Positions 35,677 to 44,661 of a stretch of DNA of 64,000 nt are shown in pieces; position 1 is the first letter of the stretch, and each line of letters begins with the position of its first letter. A program made the translations under genes and the position numbers. The notes under the pieces are model-generated. The model was not told the DNA's origin, searched no databases, and saw only the letters and a list, made by a program, of their open reading frames with translations. The stretch is from Vibrio bathopelagicus (GTDB taxonomy: Bacteria > Pseudomonadota > Gammaproteobacteria > Enterobacterales > Vibrionaceae): positions 2,108,001 to 2,172,000 of the forward strand of contig NZ_CP062500.1 of the NCBI RefSeq assembly GCF_014879975.1. Direction: 5' to 3'.

Positions 35677-37725
35677 CTAAATCCAGTGAGCAATTTTATC
35701 GAACAGTCGGTTTTTATCTGCGGGTTTGACGATAAAATCTGACATGCCTGACGATTCCATTTTCTCCAAAGTGACTGGCGAACTGTCGCCTGTGTGAGCA
35801 ATGATTGGCACCGAAGAGTACGCTTTATTGGCACTTCGAATTCGGCGAGAAGCTTCCACACCATCCATGATGGGCATTTCGATATCCATCAGAATCAAGT
35901 CGATCTCGTCGCTATCCAAAGCGTCTAATGCTTGTTGGCCATCTTCTTTCTGAACAACATCAAAGCCCTGCTTTTCCAGTAACATCGCCGTAAAACGACG
36001 CAAAGATTCGTTGTCATCCACCACCATAATCGTCCGCTTATTCGCGGCCTCTAGTGGTTTTGTTGGCGCAGCTGGCATCACGTAATTGGAATCGAAAAGT
36101 AACCGGTCGATGGTCGCTTTGGTATTAAGCAACCAAACTTGTGTTTCCACCCAAATAGGCTCGTAAGAAACGTTACGCACACGCTTAATGGGATGATGCT
36201 CATACAAGTAGATGATTCGCGCTTCAGTGAACGAAAGCAGTGACTCAATCCTCTCTAGGCAACTGGCTCGTAAGTCCAAGCTCTCCATATCAACGAAAAT
36301 CAGATCGAACTCGAACTGGTATTCCTTATTTTTTAGGGCGGATGCGACATCTAAGATGGCGAGATCAAAGCCCATAAAACGCGATATCTCGGTCATTTTA
36401 CTGATCAGAATTTTCTGGTCGCTCACCATCAACACGGTCTTCAGCTTAGTGAGCTCGCTCTTGATCTCTTTCACTGTATTTGAAGCCAAAGATGGGAAGG
36501 TCATCGTAAACTGCGTCCATTGTTCCACTTCCGACTGACATTTAATCTCACCACCAAACGAACGCATCACCTTCTTACAAAATGGCAAACCCAGTCCGTA
36601 ATTACCCGATTGACCCGTGGTGTAAAAATCTTGGAAAATGCGTCGAATTAAATCGCTTGAAATACCCGCACCGTTATCGGTGACCATTATTTGATTGGTC
36701 ACTTCATCACTGTACATAGAGACATGAATATGAAAATCTTCTGGGCTGCGATGATGGAATGCGTTCTTGAACAAGTTATACATGACGTACTTCAACAAGG
36801 TATCACTGCCCAAGAAGTCAAAGTCGCTTTGTACATCTAAAGATATCGCAGACTTATCGGCTGAACGCTTGTAGTTAAAGCTGTCTATGGCATCCTTAAC
36901 CACCACTTGTGCTGAATGCTTTTTAAACGTTGAACGAGATACGCGGTTTTCATCGATTGAAGTCAGCAACAGATCAATCGTCTCGTTACCTGAGTGGATA
37001 ATCTCCATCGCCTCATCACCCACTTCACGCAACTGGATAACGTCTTCATTGCTCAGCGCATATTGCCCTTTATGGTCGCCACTTTTGGGGTTCGGCAATA
37101 TGGACTGCATGACATCTATAGAGGTCAACAAGCCACTAAGAGGGTTTCGCATCTCATGGGCAATGCCAGCCCCAAAAGATTTCGCCAAGGACACCTTGTT
37201 CTCGTGTTCCACCTGATTACGAAAGTAGAACAAGTTGCCGAATAAGTAGATAAACAAAAAGATTGGCACATGCGTCCAGTCCATTGTGAGTTCTAGATAG
37301 AAGCCCTGTGCTACCCAAGCACACAAGGTTGCAATCCCAATAGCGGCAAAGGTTTGTGCAAACATCACTCTCGTCACGTGCACTAATAAAATATGGAGGA
37401 AAATAGCCGACATGAATGACATAACCCAAACATTGGACCAATTATTCATTAGCAGCATGTAGAAAAAGAATCCAGGTAAACAGATAGTCACAGTGACTTG
37501 ATAATAAGCCGGAAGGTATTTTCGCCATTCAAATGGAACACGATTGCGAAATATAATGCCAAAGAATAATACCGAGCAAAACAGGCGAAGCGCCAAGTTT
37601 TCGTAGGGTTGCGGAAACAAAAATTCCCACACAATATAGTAAATTGGGAAACCGACAAAGCCCATCCACCCTACTAGGGTTAGATTTGGTTCTGCGTACT
37701 GGTAAACCTTACGAATCGCGTTCAT
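35677..37725 (-). CDS. cqsS: CAI-1 sensor hybrid histidine kinase CqsS
   Basis: A 682-residue membrane sensor. Six hydrophobic segments (residues 15-165) form the CAI-1 receptor; then a kinase core with GIAHEMRNPLSG (phosphorylated His H190, V. cholerae H194), ATP-binding motifs (NLFKNAFHH, DNGAGI, GLGLPF), and a C-terminal receiver (VVDDNES, phospho-Asp D614 in LMDIEMP, Lys in IVKPAD). It should feed phosphate to LuxU/LuxO at low cell density. Convergent with cqsA. Confidence 0.95.
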   Translation of the reverse strand: MNAIRKVYQYAEPNLTLVGWMGFVGFPIYYIVWEFLFPQPYENLALRLFCSVLFFGIIFRNRVPFEWRKYLPAYYQVTVTICLPGFFFYMLLMNNWSNVWVMSFMSAIFLHILLVHVTRVMFAQTFAAIGIATLCAWVAQGFYLELTMDWTHVPIFLFIYLFGNLFYFRNQVEHENKVSLAKSFGAGIAHEMRNPLSGLLTSIDVMQSILPNPKSGDHKGQYALSNEDVIQLREVGDEAMEIIHSGNETIDLLLTSIDENRVSRSTFKKHSAQVVVKDAIDSFNYKRSADKSAISLDVQSDFDFLGSDTLLKYVMYNLFKNAFHHRSPEDFHIHVSMYSDEVTNQIMVTDNGAGISSDLIRRIFQDFYTTGQSGNYGLGLPFCKKVMRSFGGEIKCQSEVEQWTQFTMTFPSLASNTVKEIKSELTKLKTVLMVSDQKILISKMTEISRFMGFDLAILDVASALKNKEYQFEFDLIFVDMESLDLRASCLERIESLLSFTEARIIYLYEHHPIKRVRNVSYEPIWVETQVWLLNTKATIDRLLFDSNYVMPAAPTKPLEAANKRTIMVVDDNESLRRFTAMLLEKQGFDVVQKEDGQQALDALDSDEIDLILMDIEMPIMDGVEASRRIRSANKAYSSVPIIAHTGDSSPVTLEKMESSGMSDFIVKPADKNRLFDKIAHWI

Positions 37726-38081
37726 ACGAAATACTTTGTTCTCTAAGCCCTAACGTTTAATAATTTTATGGTTTGGTTTTTGTTCTTATAATTTGGCATT
37801 GATTATATTACACATCAGCTCCGAGCAATGAGGTTTCAATCAAATATATATCAAGGTTTTTGCTTTTCAACTTGAATTTAAAGTCAGTGTAAATACTGAC
37901 AAAAGTAACAATTCCCTTTAACCGATACATAACTAAAGAGCCTTTGGTTTGAGTTATGCGTGCTCAGCGATCGCAGCCGAGCACTTTCATTAATCCGTCA
38001 ATGTAATATCGAATCGGCTGACGTGCGTAGCTAACCAAGACATTTAACAAACTGACACGCACAACTAATTGAAATTTACAA
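37726..38081. other. Intergenic region between cqsS and the ABC-F gene
   Basis: 356 AT-rich bases with the cqsS promoter. Two hairpins are visible: GTCAGT/ACTGAC at 37883-37900 and GTGCTC/GAGCAC at 37960-37984, the latter possibly part of the ABC-F transcript end. No gene seen. Confidence 0.5.
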
Positions 38082-39851
38082 CTAACTAAGCTCCAATTTC
38101 GTATTGATGCTTACAATTTCTTGCTGCCATTTATGTTGAAGATCTGGCTTCTGATGTTTTGCTTTTCGAGACTGATCTTGTGCCAGTAACTCTTCCAACT
38201 CCAACAATCGTTCCAAAAGCAACTCTTCATCGTGTTGAGTCGTTTCTGGGCGATGATTTTCACTAGACTCGGATTTTGATAACAACACCGAGCTTGGTGG
38301 TGCCTCACTCGCCTCTAAGCTAACGACCTGATTGCCGATAGACATGGCCTCATAAACCGCATCTAAGTAAGTCATTTCCACAAGCTGTCCATCATTGATA
38401 TACCAGAATCGATTACATGAACTCTCGATGAGTTCTCGATCATGGCTGACCAACAACAGCCCTCCTTCAAAATGAGTTAAGCAATGTGCTAACTCTTCCT
38501 TACCTTCAATATCAAGGTGGTTCGTTGGTTCATCCAATAACAGGAAGTGGTACTTAGCCAAAGATAGCCCGACAAACAGTAAACGAGAACGCTCGCCACC
38601 GCTTAGTTCAGCGATCTTTTGGTCGTGTCTTTCATAAGAAAAACCAGCACTGATCAGCGCCATTTTTCTCGCTTCCTGCGACACAGGATAAAACGGGTAC
38701 AGCGAATCTATCAACGAGTGCTTATCGCACAATTGGTTCAAGCTTTGGTCGTAATAACCCACTTCGGCTTGCGGATGAAAGTAACCATTACCTTCAAGTT
38801 GAGAGGCTTGATAGCTTGCCCATAGCACTTTCAACAATGAAGACTTACCCGCTCCGTTCTTACCTAAAATAGCAACTCGATCGCCGCTCTTTACCTGCTG
38901 AAACAGAACTTCAAACAATGGCGCTTGGTCTTGCGTGGCAGCTACTGGCACCGATACTAATTCAAGTAAGCGGTTAGCTTTCATCGACTCACCAGAGAGA
39001 CTTAGCGTCCATGGTTCAATCGTATCCAAACGCGTCATGGTCGTTCGCAAACCAGCGGCGCGTTTCTCCATACTTTTGGCTTTACGCGCTAAGCCTTCGT
39101 TATCGAAATCCCTACCCCAAATAGCTAACCGCTGCGCACTCTTTTCAATGCGGTTAATCTCCTTTTGCTCCACCTCTTGCCTTTCAGCATCAGCTCGGTC
39201 TTTCTCTTCTAAAGCCTCTCTTGCTTCAGTGCAGGTCTGGCTGAAGTTTTGCAGTTTTTTGTCACGTAACACCCAAGTACAATTGGTCACATGGTCGAGT
39301 AACCTTTGGTCATGCGAAACCATGACAAAGGTGCCTTTCCAATCCATCAGGAATTGCTCTAACCAAAGCAAGGTTGGCAAATCTAAGTGGTTGCTCGGTT
39401 CATCAAGCAGTAGAACATCAGGTTCGACAATTAAGGCTCTTGCCACCAAGACTCGTGCGTATTGACCACCACTTAAGGTATCAATCGACTGGTCCCAATA
39501 GCTTTCTGCAAAGCCTAAGTTAGACAAGATAATTTGAGCACTCCATTGCTCAGAGAGTTGGAGCTCAGATGGAAGGTTATCGATGACGGCATCAAGCATC
39601 GACATGCTCAACAGGCGTTTAGGCAGATGTTGCTCAATAAGTGCGACTTCAGCATAAGAGGCGAAAGACACACTGCCGATAGAATCAGGTAAGTCTTTGT
39701 TTAATAAACGTAGTAAGGTGCTTTTCCCACACCCATTGCTGCCAATTAGGCCAATACGGTCACCCTTTTTAATGGTGAAAGAAAGCCCATCAAATAAGCG
39801 GCATGATGCTAAATCGTAAGAAATGGATGATGTAGATATTAATGTAGTCAT
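38082..39851 (-). CDS. ABC-F family ATPase (ribosome-associated, possible antibiotic protection)
   Basis: A 589-residue soluble protein from ATG 39851 (TTG 39863 is an alternative) with two ABC cassettes and no membrane segment. Cassette 1: GSNGCGKST, TLSGGQ, LLLDEPSNHLD. Cassette 2: GKNGAGKSS, ELSGGE, LLLDEPTNHLD. The linker between them (roughly residues 215-275) is helical and charged, the arm that reaches the peptidyl-transferase centre in ribosome-protection members. A C-terminal coiled coil follows. ABC-F proteins either tune translation or dislodge antibiotics. A leader reading frame and competing hairpins upstream argue for the inducible, resistance-type class. Confidence 0.88.
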   Translation of the reverse strand: MTTLISTSSISYDLASCRLFDGLSFTIKKGDRIGLIGSNGCGKSTLLRLLNKDLPDSIGSVSFASYAEVALIEQHLPKRLLSMSMLDAVIDNLPSELQLSEQWSAQIILSNLGFAESYWDQSIDTLSGGQYARVLVARALIVEPDVLLLDEPSNHLDLPTLLWLEQFLMDWKGTFVMVSHDQRLLDHVTNCTWVLRDKKLQNFSQTCTEAREALEEKDRADAERQEVEQKEINRIEKSAQRLAIWGRDFDNEGLARKAKSMEKRAAGLRTTMTRLDTIEPWTLSLSGESMKANRLLELVSVPVAATQDQAPLFEVLFQQVKSGDRVAILGKNGAGKSSLLKVLWASYQASQLEGNGYFHPQAEVGYYDQSLNQLCDKHSLIDSLYPFYPVSQEARKMALISAGFSYERHDQKIAELSGGERSRLLFVGLSLAKYHFLLLDEPTNHLDIEGKEELAHCLTHFEGGLLLVSHDRELIESSCNRFWYINDGQLVEMTYLDAVYEAMSIGNQVVSLEASEAPPSSVLLSKSESSENHRPETTQHDEELLLERLLELEELLAQDQSRKAKHQKPDLQHKWQQEIVSINTKLELS

Positions 39852-40002
39852 TTGTTTACTCAAGTTTCAAGCGCACGAATGCGCTGTCGTCATTCGCTGA
39901 CAACAACCAAGTAAACTAGAGTGAAGAAACTCTATTGAAGTTTAGTTTTAAATGCTTCGCTCAAGTTTTGGTTATCGCAGCACGATAGTGTTAAAACTTG
40001 AG
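39852..40002 (-). promoter_or_regulatory. Attenuator-like RNA elements in the ABC-F leader
   Basis: In the leftward transcript, CTCAAGTTT (within the leader peptide frame, 39994-40002) can pair with AAAACTTGAG just after the leader stop (39960-39969, ten pairs) or with AAACTTGAG at 39859-39867, which overlaps the probable SD of the ABC-F gene. Two more hairpins lie between: TAGAGT/ACTCTA (39917-39934) and AGCGCA-TTCG-TGCGCT (39869-39884). Mutually exclusive pairing is the pattern of ribosome-mediated attenuation. Confidence 0.6.
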
Positions 40003-40052
40003 TTTTGGTCGTACCAAAAAATATGCGCAAAGTTAAATTCACACACTTTCAT
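39972..40052 (-). CDS. Leader peptide (26 aa) upstream of the ABC-F gene
   Basis: A 26-codon frame beginning MKVCEFNF and ending NTIVLR, too short for usual gene calls. Its ATG is preceded by AAGGAGGA at five bases, better than the SD of the ABC-F gene itself. The codons for residues 17-20 form one arm of the hairpin that competes with sequence at the ABC-F start. Inducible ABC-F and erm genes typically have such peptides, on which antibiotic-bound ribosomes stall. Read directly from sequence; function is inferred. Confidence 0.55.
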   Translation of the reverse strand: MKVCEFNFAHIFWYDQNSSFNTIVLR

Positions 40053-40164
40053 AAAAATCCTCCTTATATTTGTAGTGAGCTGAACATTAGCGCTAAAAAT
40101 AAATCACATTAACCTATGAGTCAAAATATTTACTTGCCTTCGACTTGGTCTAAATTGTCGAAAG

Positions 40165-40980
40165 CTAGGTCACTGTGACTCGGTGCATTTTTCTTGGGGT
40201 ATCACCGTAATCAATTACCGCGTAATGCTGCGTTACCCTGTTGTCCCATATAGCCATTGATCCTTTGTCCCATTTAAAACGGACTTGAAACTCAGGGCGG
40301 CGCGCTATTTCAAACAGCTGACTGAGTAAAGTATCGCTCTCTTGTCGGTTAAGCTCATTGATATAACGAGTAAACTGTCCATTGATATAGAGCGTCTCTT
40401 TACCCGTTTCAGGATGGACTTGAACAACAGAGTGAACCACTGGCGGATTTTCCCGAGCTGTTTTGATTAACGACTTGTGCCAATCAAGTTCAATTTGGTC
40501 TGACTCTATGCCTTCAAACGCCACCAGCGAATGGGTCGCCGATAAGCCCCTCAGCTTTGCTTTCATGCCTTCATCTAACGAATCAAACACAGCAGTCATC
40601 GAACACCAAATCGTGTCCCCGCCTACGCTTGGAATATGTTGGGCATGCAACAAAGAAGCTTTCGATGGCAATTTGCGCCAGGTTAAATCGGTATGCCAAT
40701 AGCTTTCCATCGGAGCATTGCCACGCATTGATTCTATCACGCTCACCTGAGGTACATGCTCGACGCGAGGAAAAAACGGATGCGCAGGTTCGAGTTGTCC
40801 AAATCGCTCTGCAATCATCAAGAGCTGCTCTGGCGAAAGGGTTTGATCATCCAGAAAAATTACTTGATGGGTAACAAGCGCCTGATAAACCTCATCGAGT
40901 TCAGTCGCACTGCATGTGGCGAGATCGACTCCATGGATACGAGCACCGATGTGAGGGGTAATGAGTTCGATTTTCAACAT
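40165..40980 (-). CDS. TauD/TfdA-family Fe(II)/2-oxoglutarate dioxygenase
   Basis: A 271-residue enzyme. The iron ligands are visible as SYWHTDLTW (His and Asp near residues 96-98) and the distal His in NRVTQHYAVIDY near the C-terminus, with the 2-oxoglutarate-binding Arg in RKMHRV. Taurine dioxygenase is the best-known relative, releasing sulfite from taurine; but no tauABC transporter is adjacent, so the substrate may be another sulfonate or a small acid. Its sulfite product would suit the sulfite dehydrogenase elsewhere in the window, though that link is speculative. Confidence 0.87.
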   Translation of the reverse strand: MLKIELITPHIGARIHGVDLATCSATELDEVYQALVTHQVIFLDDQTLSPEQLLMIAERFGQLEPAHPFFPRVEHVPQVSVIESMRGNAPMESYWHTDLTWRKLPSKASLLHAQHIPSVGGDTIWCSMTAVFDSLDEGMKAKLRGLSATHSLVAFEGIESDQIELDWHKSLIKTARENPPVVHSVVQVHPETGKETLYINGQFTRYINELNRQESDTLLSQLFEIARRPEFQVRFKWDKGSMAIWDNRVTQHYAVIDYGDTPRKMHRVTVT

Positions 40981-41112
40981 AAATTCGCTTATTGATGATG
41001 TGACATTTCAGAGTCAATTTAGATACTGACTATTAAACCGGACAATGATGAGTTTTCTTTCCACGCGCTTCTAATACATGACCCGTCCTGATATGGGTTG
41101 ACACTTGATTGA

Positions 41113-41919
41113 CTAAAACGCTCGATGTACTTCATCGGGCGTTTTGTATTTTAGAGCTGTGTGAGGCCTATATTCATTATAGATTTTTACTGATTCAGCG
41201 ACCATTTTCTTTGCTTCATCTAAATCATTAGGCTTATTCAACAGATACTCCATCTTCAGTATTCCGTTGATCCTCTCTGCCAACGCATTCTGATAACAGT
41301 CATAGCCATCAGTCATTGAGCAAGATACATCATACTGTCGATGCAACTCTTGGTATTCAACAGAGCAGTACTGAACACCTCGATCTGAGTGATGGACAAG
41401 CTCACCTGTATTCTTCCGCTCTTTCAACGCGTTTAAAAAGGCCTGCTTGACCGTGCGAGCTTTCATATCATCACTTATGTGATAGCCCACGATTTTTCTT
41501 GAGTAAGCGTCCGTCACTAAACTGAGATAAGTACTACCACGCCGCGTTGCTAGATAAGTAATATCGGCAACCCATAATTGCTCTGGACCTTCCGGTATTA
41601 AGCCTTCTTTGATTCGATTTGGATGGCAGTAAAAGCGATGATTACTGTTTGTGGTTCGATGGTAAGCCCTTCGATTCTGTACTAATAATCGATTCATTCT
41701 CAGCAGAGAGAATAAGCGGTCTCGCCCGATTTCAATATCGTTTTGAGCAAGTAAATACTTGATCTTACGAGTCCCTATACGAGGGTGCATCATCCTTTGC
41801 TCCTTCACAAAACCGAGTACGGATTCATCTTTCTTTGTCTGATGAATTTCTGCAACACAGCGCTTGTAGAAAGCTTGTCGTGTAATACCTATGAAGTGAC
41901 AAGCTTTAGTGACGGTCAA
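41113..41919 (-). CDS. IS3-family transposase OrfB (DDE integrase domain)
   Basis: A 268-residue catalytic part of the IS3 transposase. HTH_21-like N-terminus (PRIGTRKIKYLL), then the rve integrase core with the catalytic triad: Asp in WVADITYL, Asp in HHSDRGVQY, and Glu in NALAERINGILKMEYL. The nominal start is a TTG overlapping the orfA stop; the protein is normally made as an OrfAB fusion by -1 frameshifting. Confidence 0.93.
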   Translation of the reverse strand: MTVTKACHFIGITRQAFYKRCVAEIHQTKKDESVLGFVKEQRMMHPRIGTRKIKYLLAQNDIEIGRDRLFSLLRMNRLLVQNRRAYHRTTNSNHRFYCHPNRIKEGLIPEGPEQLWVADITYLATRRGSTYLSLVTDAYSRKIVGYHISDDMKARTVKQAFLNALKERKNTGELVHHSDRGVQYCSVEYQELHRQYDVSCSMTDGYDCYQNALAERINGILKMEYLLNKPNDLDEAKKMVAESVKIYNEYRPHTALKYKTPDEVHRAF

Positions 41920-41936
41920 CTTTCTGACCGTTTTTT
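41913..41936 (-). promoter_or_regulatory. Programmed -1 frameshift signal of the IS3 element
   Basis: In the leftward mRNA the slippery A-AAA-AAC (41930-41936) is followed at once by a CGGTCA/TGACCG hairpin, ending at the orfA stop. This is the classical IS3-family arrangement for making OrfAB. Confidence 0.75.
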
Positions 41937-42317
41937 CCTTAATAACTCGGCCTTGCGCTTCTTTGAAATTCGGACTCCGAAATCTCGATCCATGACTTTT
42001 ACAACCGCTTCAAAGAACTGAGCTTTGAGCTGAGTTTCTTCTAATTGCTGCTCGAGTTCTTTGATTCGTTGCTCTGGGGTTTGAGTTGAGGAAGAGTTTG
42101 ACATAGTCGCTCCTAACGCTCTCGATTGTTCTATTCCTTTAGACCAATCTAGTTGACCATGTTTGCGAAGCCAAACTAAAACGGTAGAGCGACCTTGGAT
42201 CCCATAACGTTCTTGAGCTTGCTTATAAGTCATTTCGCCTTTTTCAACTTGGCTTACGACTGCCAATTTAAAGGCAAGAGAATAATCTCGTTGAGTACGT
42301 CTACTTGTTGTTTTCAT
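41916..42317 (-). CDS. IS3-family transposase OrfA (HTH)
   Basis: A 133-residue HTH_Tnp_1 protein from ATG 42317 (GGAG six bases upstream). YSLAFKLAVVSQVEKG and the second helix YGIQGRSTVLVWLRKHG form the DNA-binding part; a leucine-zipper-like stretch (IKELEQQLEETQLKAQFFEAVV) follows, typical of IS3 OrfA dimerisation. Binds the IS ends and regulates transposition. Confidence 0.92.
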   Translation of the reverse strand: MKTTSRRTQRDYSLAFKLAVVSQVEKGEMTYKQAQERYGIQGRSTVLVWLRKHGQLDWSKGIEQSRALGATMSNSSSTQTPEQRIKELEQQLEETQLKAQFFEAVVKVMDRDFGVRISKKRKAELLRKKRSES

Positions 42318-42376
42318 GACACTCTCCAATTTCATGTTGGAAATGTGTCAACCATATTTAGGACGGTACAACATCA

Positions 42377-42406
42377 AAAAAAGAGCCCCTAAATAGGCGC
42401 TCTTTT
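42377..42406 (-). terminator. Terminator downstream of the MBL-fold gene
   Basis: AAAAGAGCGCCTA pairs with AGGGGCTCTTTTTTT in the leftward direction. It lies 150 bases after the MBL gene stop, next to the IS end. Confidence 0.65.
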
Positions 42407-42555
42407 CGTTTTTTGATACTTCCTGTATCCATAGACAAGTCCAATCTGTAGTACTTTCACTGAAAGCCAGATCATCGATATCTCCAGTTGTGTATCACCA
42501 ATAAATCTAGCACACAATCTTCAGGTTTTTCTGAGATACAACCGAGATAATGAAC

Positions 42556-43458
42556 TTAGTGCCACTCCATCTCACCGCTTAACACTTTTGCACCCAACTC
42601 TAGGTCACCTTCCGTCGCCTTAAATTGTGGGTATGCTTTCTTCATGTAATCACTGATATCAACAGACGTTGGCTTACTTGCACTTACCAGCGCATCTTCG
42701 ATGTCCGCAACGTAATCCAATGTAAATTGAACGCCATCAGTACCTGTTGGCATCTCACCTAAGTAGTGCCCTGGAATGACCACCTCAGGCTCAAGAGCTT
42801 TCATGCGTTCTAAAGATTGTGACCACTGGCTACGAATCTCTTTTGATGCAGTATCTGCCATCCATACATGTACGCCACTATAAACCGACACTCCACCAAA
42901 CACAGTTTTCTCAGACGGAACCCAGAGATAAGCTTGGTGTGTGTTGATTTCTCTCACTTCGATGGTTTCACCTTCAATGTCCAGCCTGGTGTCGTTAAGA
43001 ACGGTTGGGACAATTACTTTAGACGGCGCATTGTCTTCTAAGATTGGGCCCCAGTATTCTAGTTTTGCATCTTTGGTACGCTTTATATGAGCAACGATCG
43101 CTTCACTGGCAACGACCTCAACGTTAGGAAATGCCGCAACAATTGGTTCCAATCCGAAGTAGAAATCAGGGTCGCCACTGCTGATGTAAACCATCGACAA
43201 CTCTTTACCTGTAGCTTTGATTTGCTCCACCAGATTCTTTCCATCTGCGACGCTAAATTGCGCATCAAACAGAATCACTTCTTTCTCTCCTGAAACCAGC
43301 ACAGAGGTTGCTGGGAATATCGCATTTTCACCCGGATTGTAATGAGTGATGTTTAGCTCAGCAGCAGAGACAACACTCGATGCTGCTAGCATGGCACCTA
43401 AACTCATTGTTCCTAAAAGCGCGGTTCTTGATAAAAGGATTTTAGATAACTTTTTCAT
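42556..43458 (-). CDS. Secreted MBL-fold protein with degenerate metal motif
   Basis: A 300-residue protein with a signal peptide (residues 1-32, ends VSA) and a metallo-beta-lactamase fold: VLVSGEKEVILFDAQFS, YISSGDPDFYFG at 91-102, and late VVIPGHYLG. In the usual SHxHxDH motif the three His are replaced by S94, D96 and F99, while the Asp (D98) remains. It may bind metal differently or be non-hydrolytic. A LysR gene is divergent, with 177 bases between, and is the likely regulator. Confidence 0.8.
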   Translation of the reverse strand: MKKLSKILLSRTALLGTMSLGAMLAASSVVSAAELNITHYNPGENAIFPATSVLVSGEKEVILFDAQFSVADGKNLVEQIKATGKELSMVYISSGDPDFYFGLEPIVAAFPNVEVVASEAIVAHIKRTKDAKLEYWGPILEDNAPSKVIVPTVLNDTRLDIEGETIEVREINTHQAYLWVPSEKTVFGGVSVYSGVHVWMADTASKEIRSQWSQSLERMKALEPEVVIPGHYLGEMPTGTDGVQFTLDYVADIEDALVSASKPTSVDISDYMKKAYPQFKATEGDLELGAKVLSGEMEWH

Positions 43459-43635
43459 AGCTTTATTCCGTTATTAAGAGCTGAACGCCTGCCAACTCAT
43501 TGAGTGTGCAAACATCTTATTTAATTGGATTTAGATGAAATAGACATCAAATTAACTTTCACTGTTGCGATTTTCGGACATATACTGATTTTCTGTTAGC
43601 GATCAGATTCAAAAATTATTTGGGTAATAAGAACA

Positions 43636-44529
43636 ATGGATAAACTTGAGGCAATGAATGTCTTTGTCACCATCGTTGAGCGTGGCAGTTTAAGTGCAGC
43701 AGCCGAACACCTTGAGCTCTCTCGAACCAAAGTCACTCGCTATTTGGGGGAACTAGAAAGCTGGATGGATACACGCTTGCTTCATAGAACCACTCGAAGC
43801 TTGAGCTTAACTAGCGCAGGAAAAGAGACGCTTGAAGTAGCAAGGGAGTTACTTGCCCTTGAAGCATCGTTAGCCGGTATCAGAAATCAAAGCCGCGAGC
43901 ACTTAAAAGGCCAACTTCGTATTACCGCGAGTTATTCCATTATCGACAGTTTCTTGATGGACGTGATCAGCCGCTTCATAGCCAAGTGGCCAGAGGTAAC
44001 AATTGATATCGTTTCTACCGATCAAACGGTTAATCTTGTTGAATCGCGTATTGATTTAGCAATTCGCATTACCAACGAGCTGACACCCAATATTGTCGCT
44101 AAACAGCTAGGTGAATGTCGCTCGGTGATTTGCGCGTCGCCTCAATATCTAAAAGAGAAAGGCACACCCAAAGATGCGCAAGAGCTAGCGCACCACAACT
44201 GTTTGTCGTTCAGTTACTTTGGTAAAACCGCATGGACATTTAATGGCCCGAATGGACTAGAATCAGTACCGATTAAAGGGAACATCAGTGCGAATACATC
44301 TGAAGTTCTGCTTTCTGCAACACTCAAAGGCAACGGTATCTGCTTACTGCCCTTCCCTTCAGTGGAAGACTTAATTGAAAACGGGTTATTGGTTCCTCTG
44401 CTCTCTGAGTGGAAACCCAAAACGCTGGGCGTGCACGCGGCTTATGGAACGCGTAAACAAATCACACCGCTGTTAAGATCCTTTATCGACCACCTATCTA
44501 ACGAGATGGAACAATCGACAAGTTGGTAG
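43636..44529 (+). CDS. LysR-family transcriptional regulator
   Basis: A 297-residue LysR protein of the CrgA/AaeR-like group. HTH residues 3-60 (MNVFVTIVERGSLSAAAEHLELSRTKVTRYLGELE), effector domain with LRITASYSIIDSF and late GNGICLLPFPSV. Divergent from the MBL-fold gene. Inducer unknown. No obvious coupling to the downstream ACT gene, which has its own SD. Confidence 0.88.
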   Translation: MDKLEAMNVFVTIVERGSLSAAAEHLELSRTKVTRYLGELESWMDTRLLHRTTRSLSLTSAGKETLEVARELLALEASLAGIRNQSREHLKGQLRITASYSIIDSFLMDVISRFIAKWPEVTIDIVSTDQTVNLVESRIDLAIRITNELTPNIVAKQLGECRSVICASPQYLKEKGTPKDAQELAHHNCLSFSYFGKTAWTFNGPNGLESVPIKGNISANTSEVLLSATLKGNGICLLPFPSVEDLIENGLLVPLLSEWKPKTLGVHAAYGTRKQITPLLRSFIDHLSNEMEQSTSW

Positions 44530-44661
44530 GTAGGCCTTGTCATTAACAAAGCTGATGTGGAATAAGGATTATTCATTTTACTTATCTGTCACTCAACCCT
44601 ATCGTGGTTAGATTATCCAATCCGCACCAACAAGTGCGTTAATTCTAATAGGGAAAAGATT

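Larger units (their letters stand above)
41079..42370 (-). mobile_element. Complete IS3-family insertion sequence, 1292 bp
   Basis: Terminal inverted repeats of 26 bases, imperfect: left TGACCCGTCCTGATATGG..., right (reverse complement) TGTACCGTCCTAAATATGG..., both ending TTGACAC and both beginning TG. A three-base target duplication ACA flanks it (41076-41078 and 42371-42373). It contains orfA and orfB with a frameshift signal. All parts look intact, so it may be active. Confidence 0.9.
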
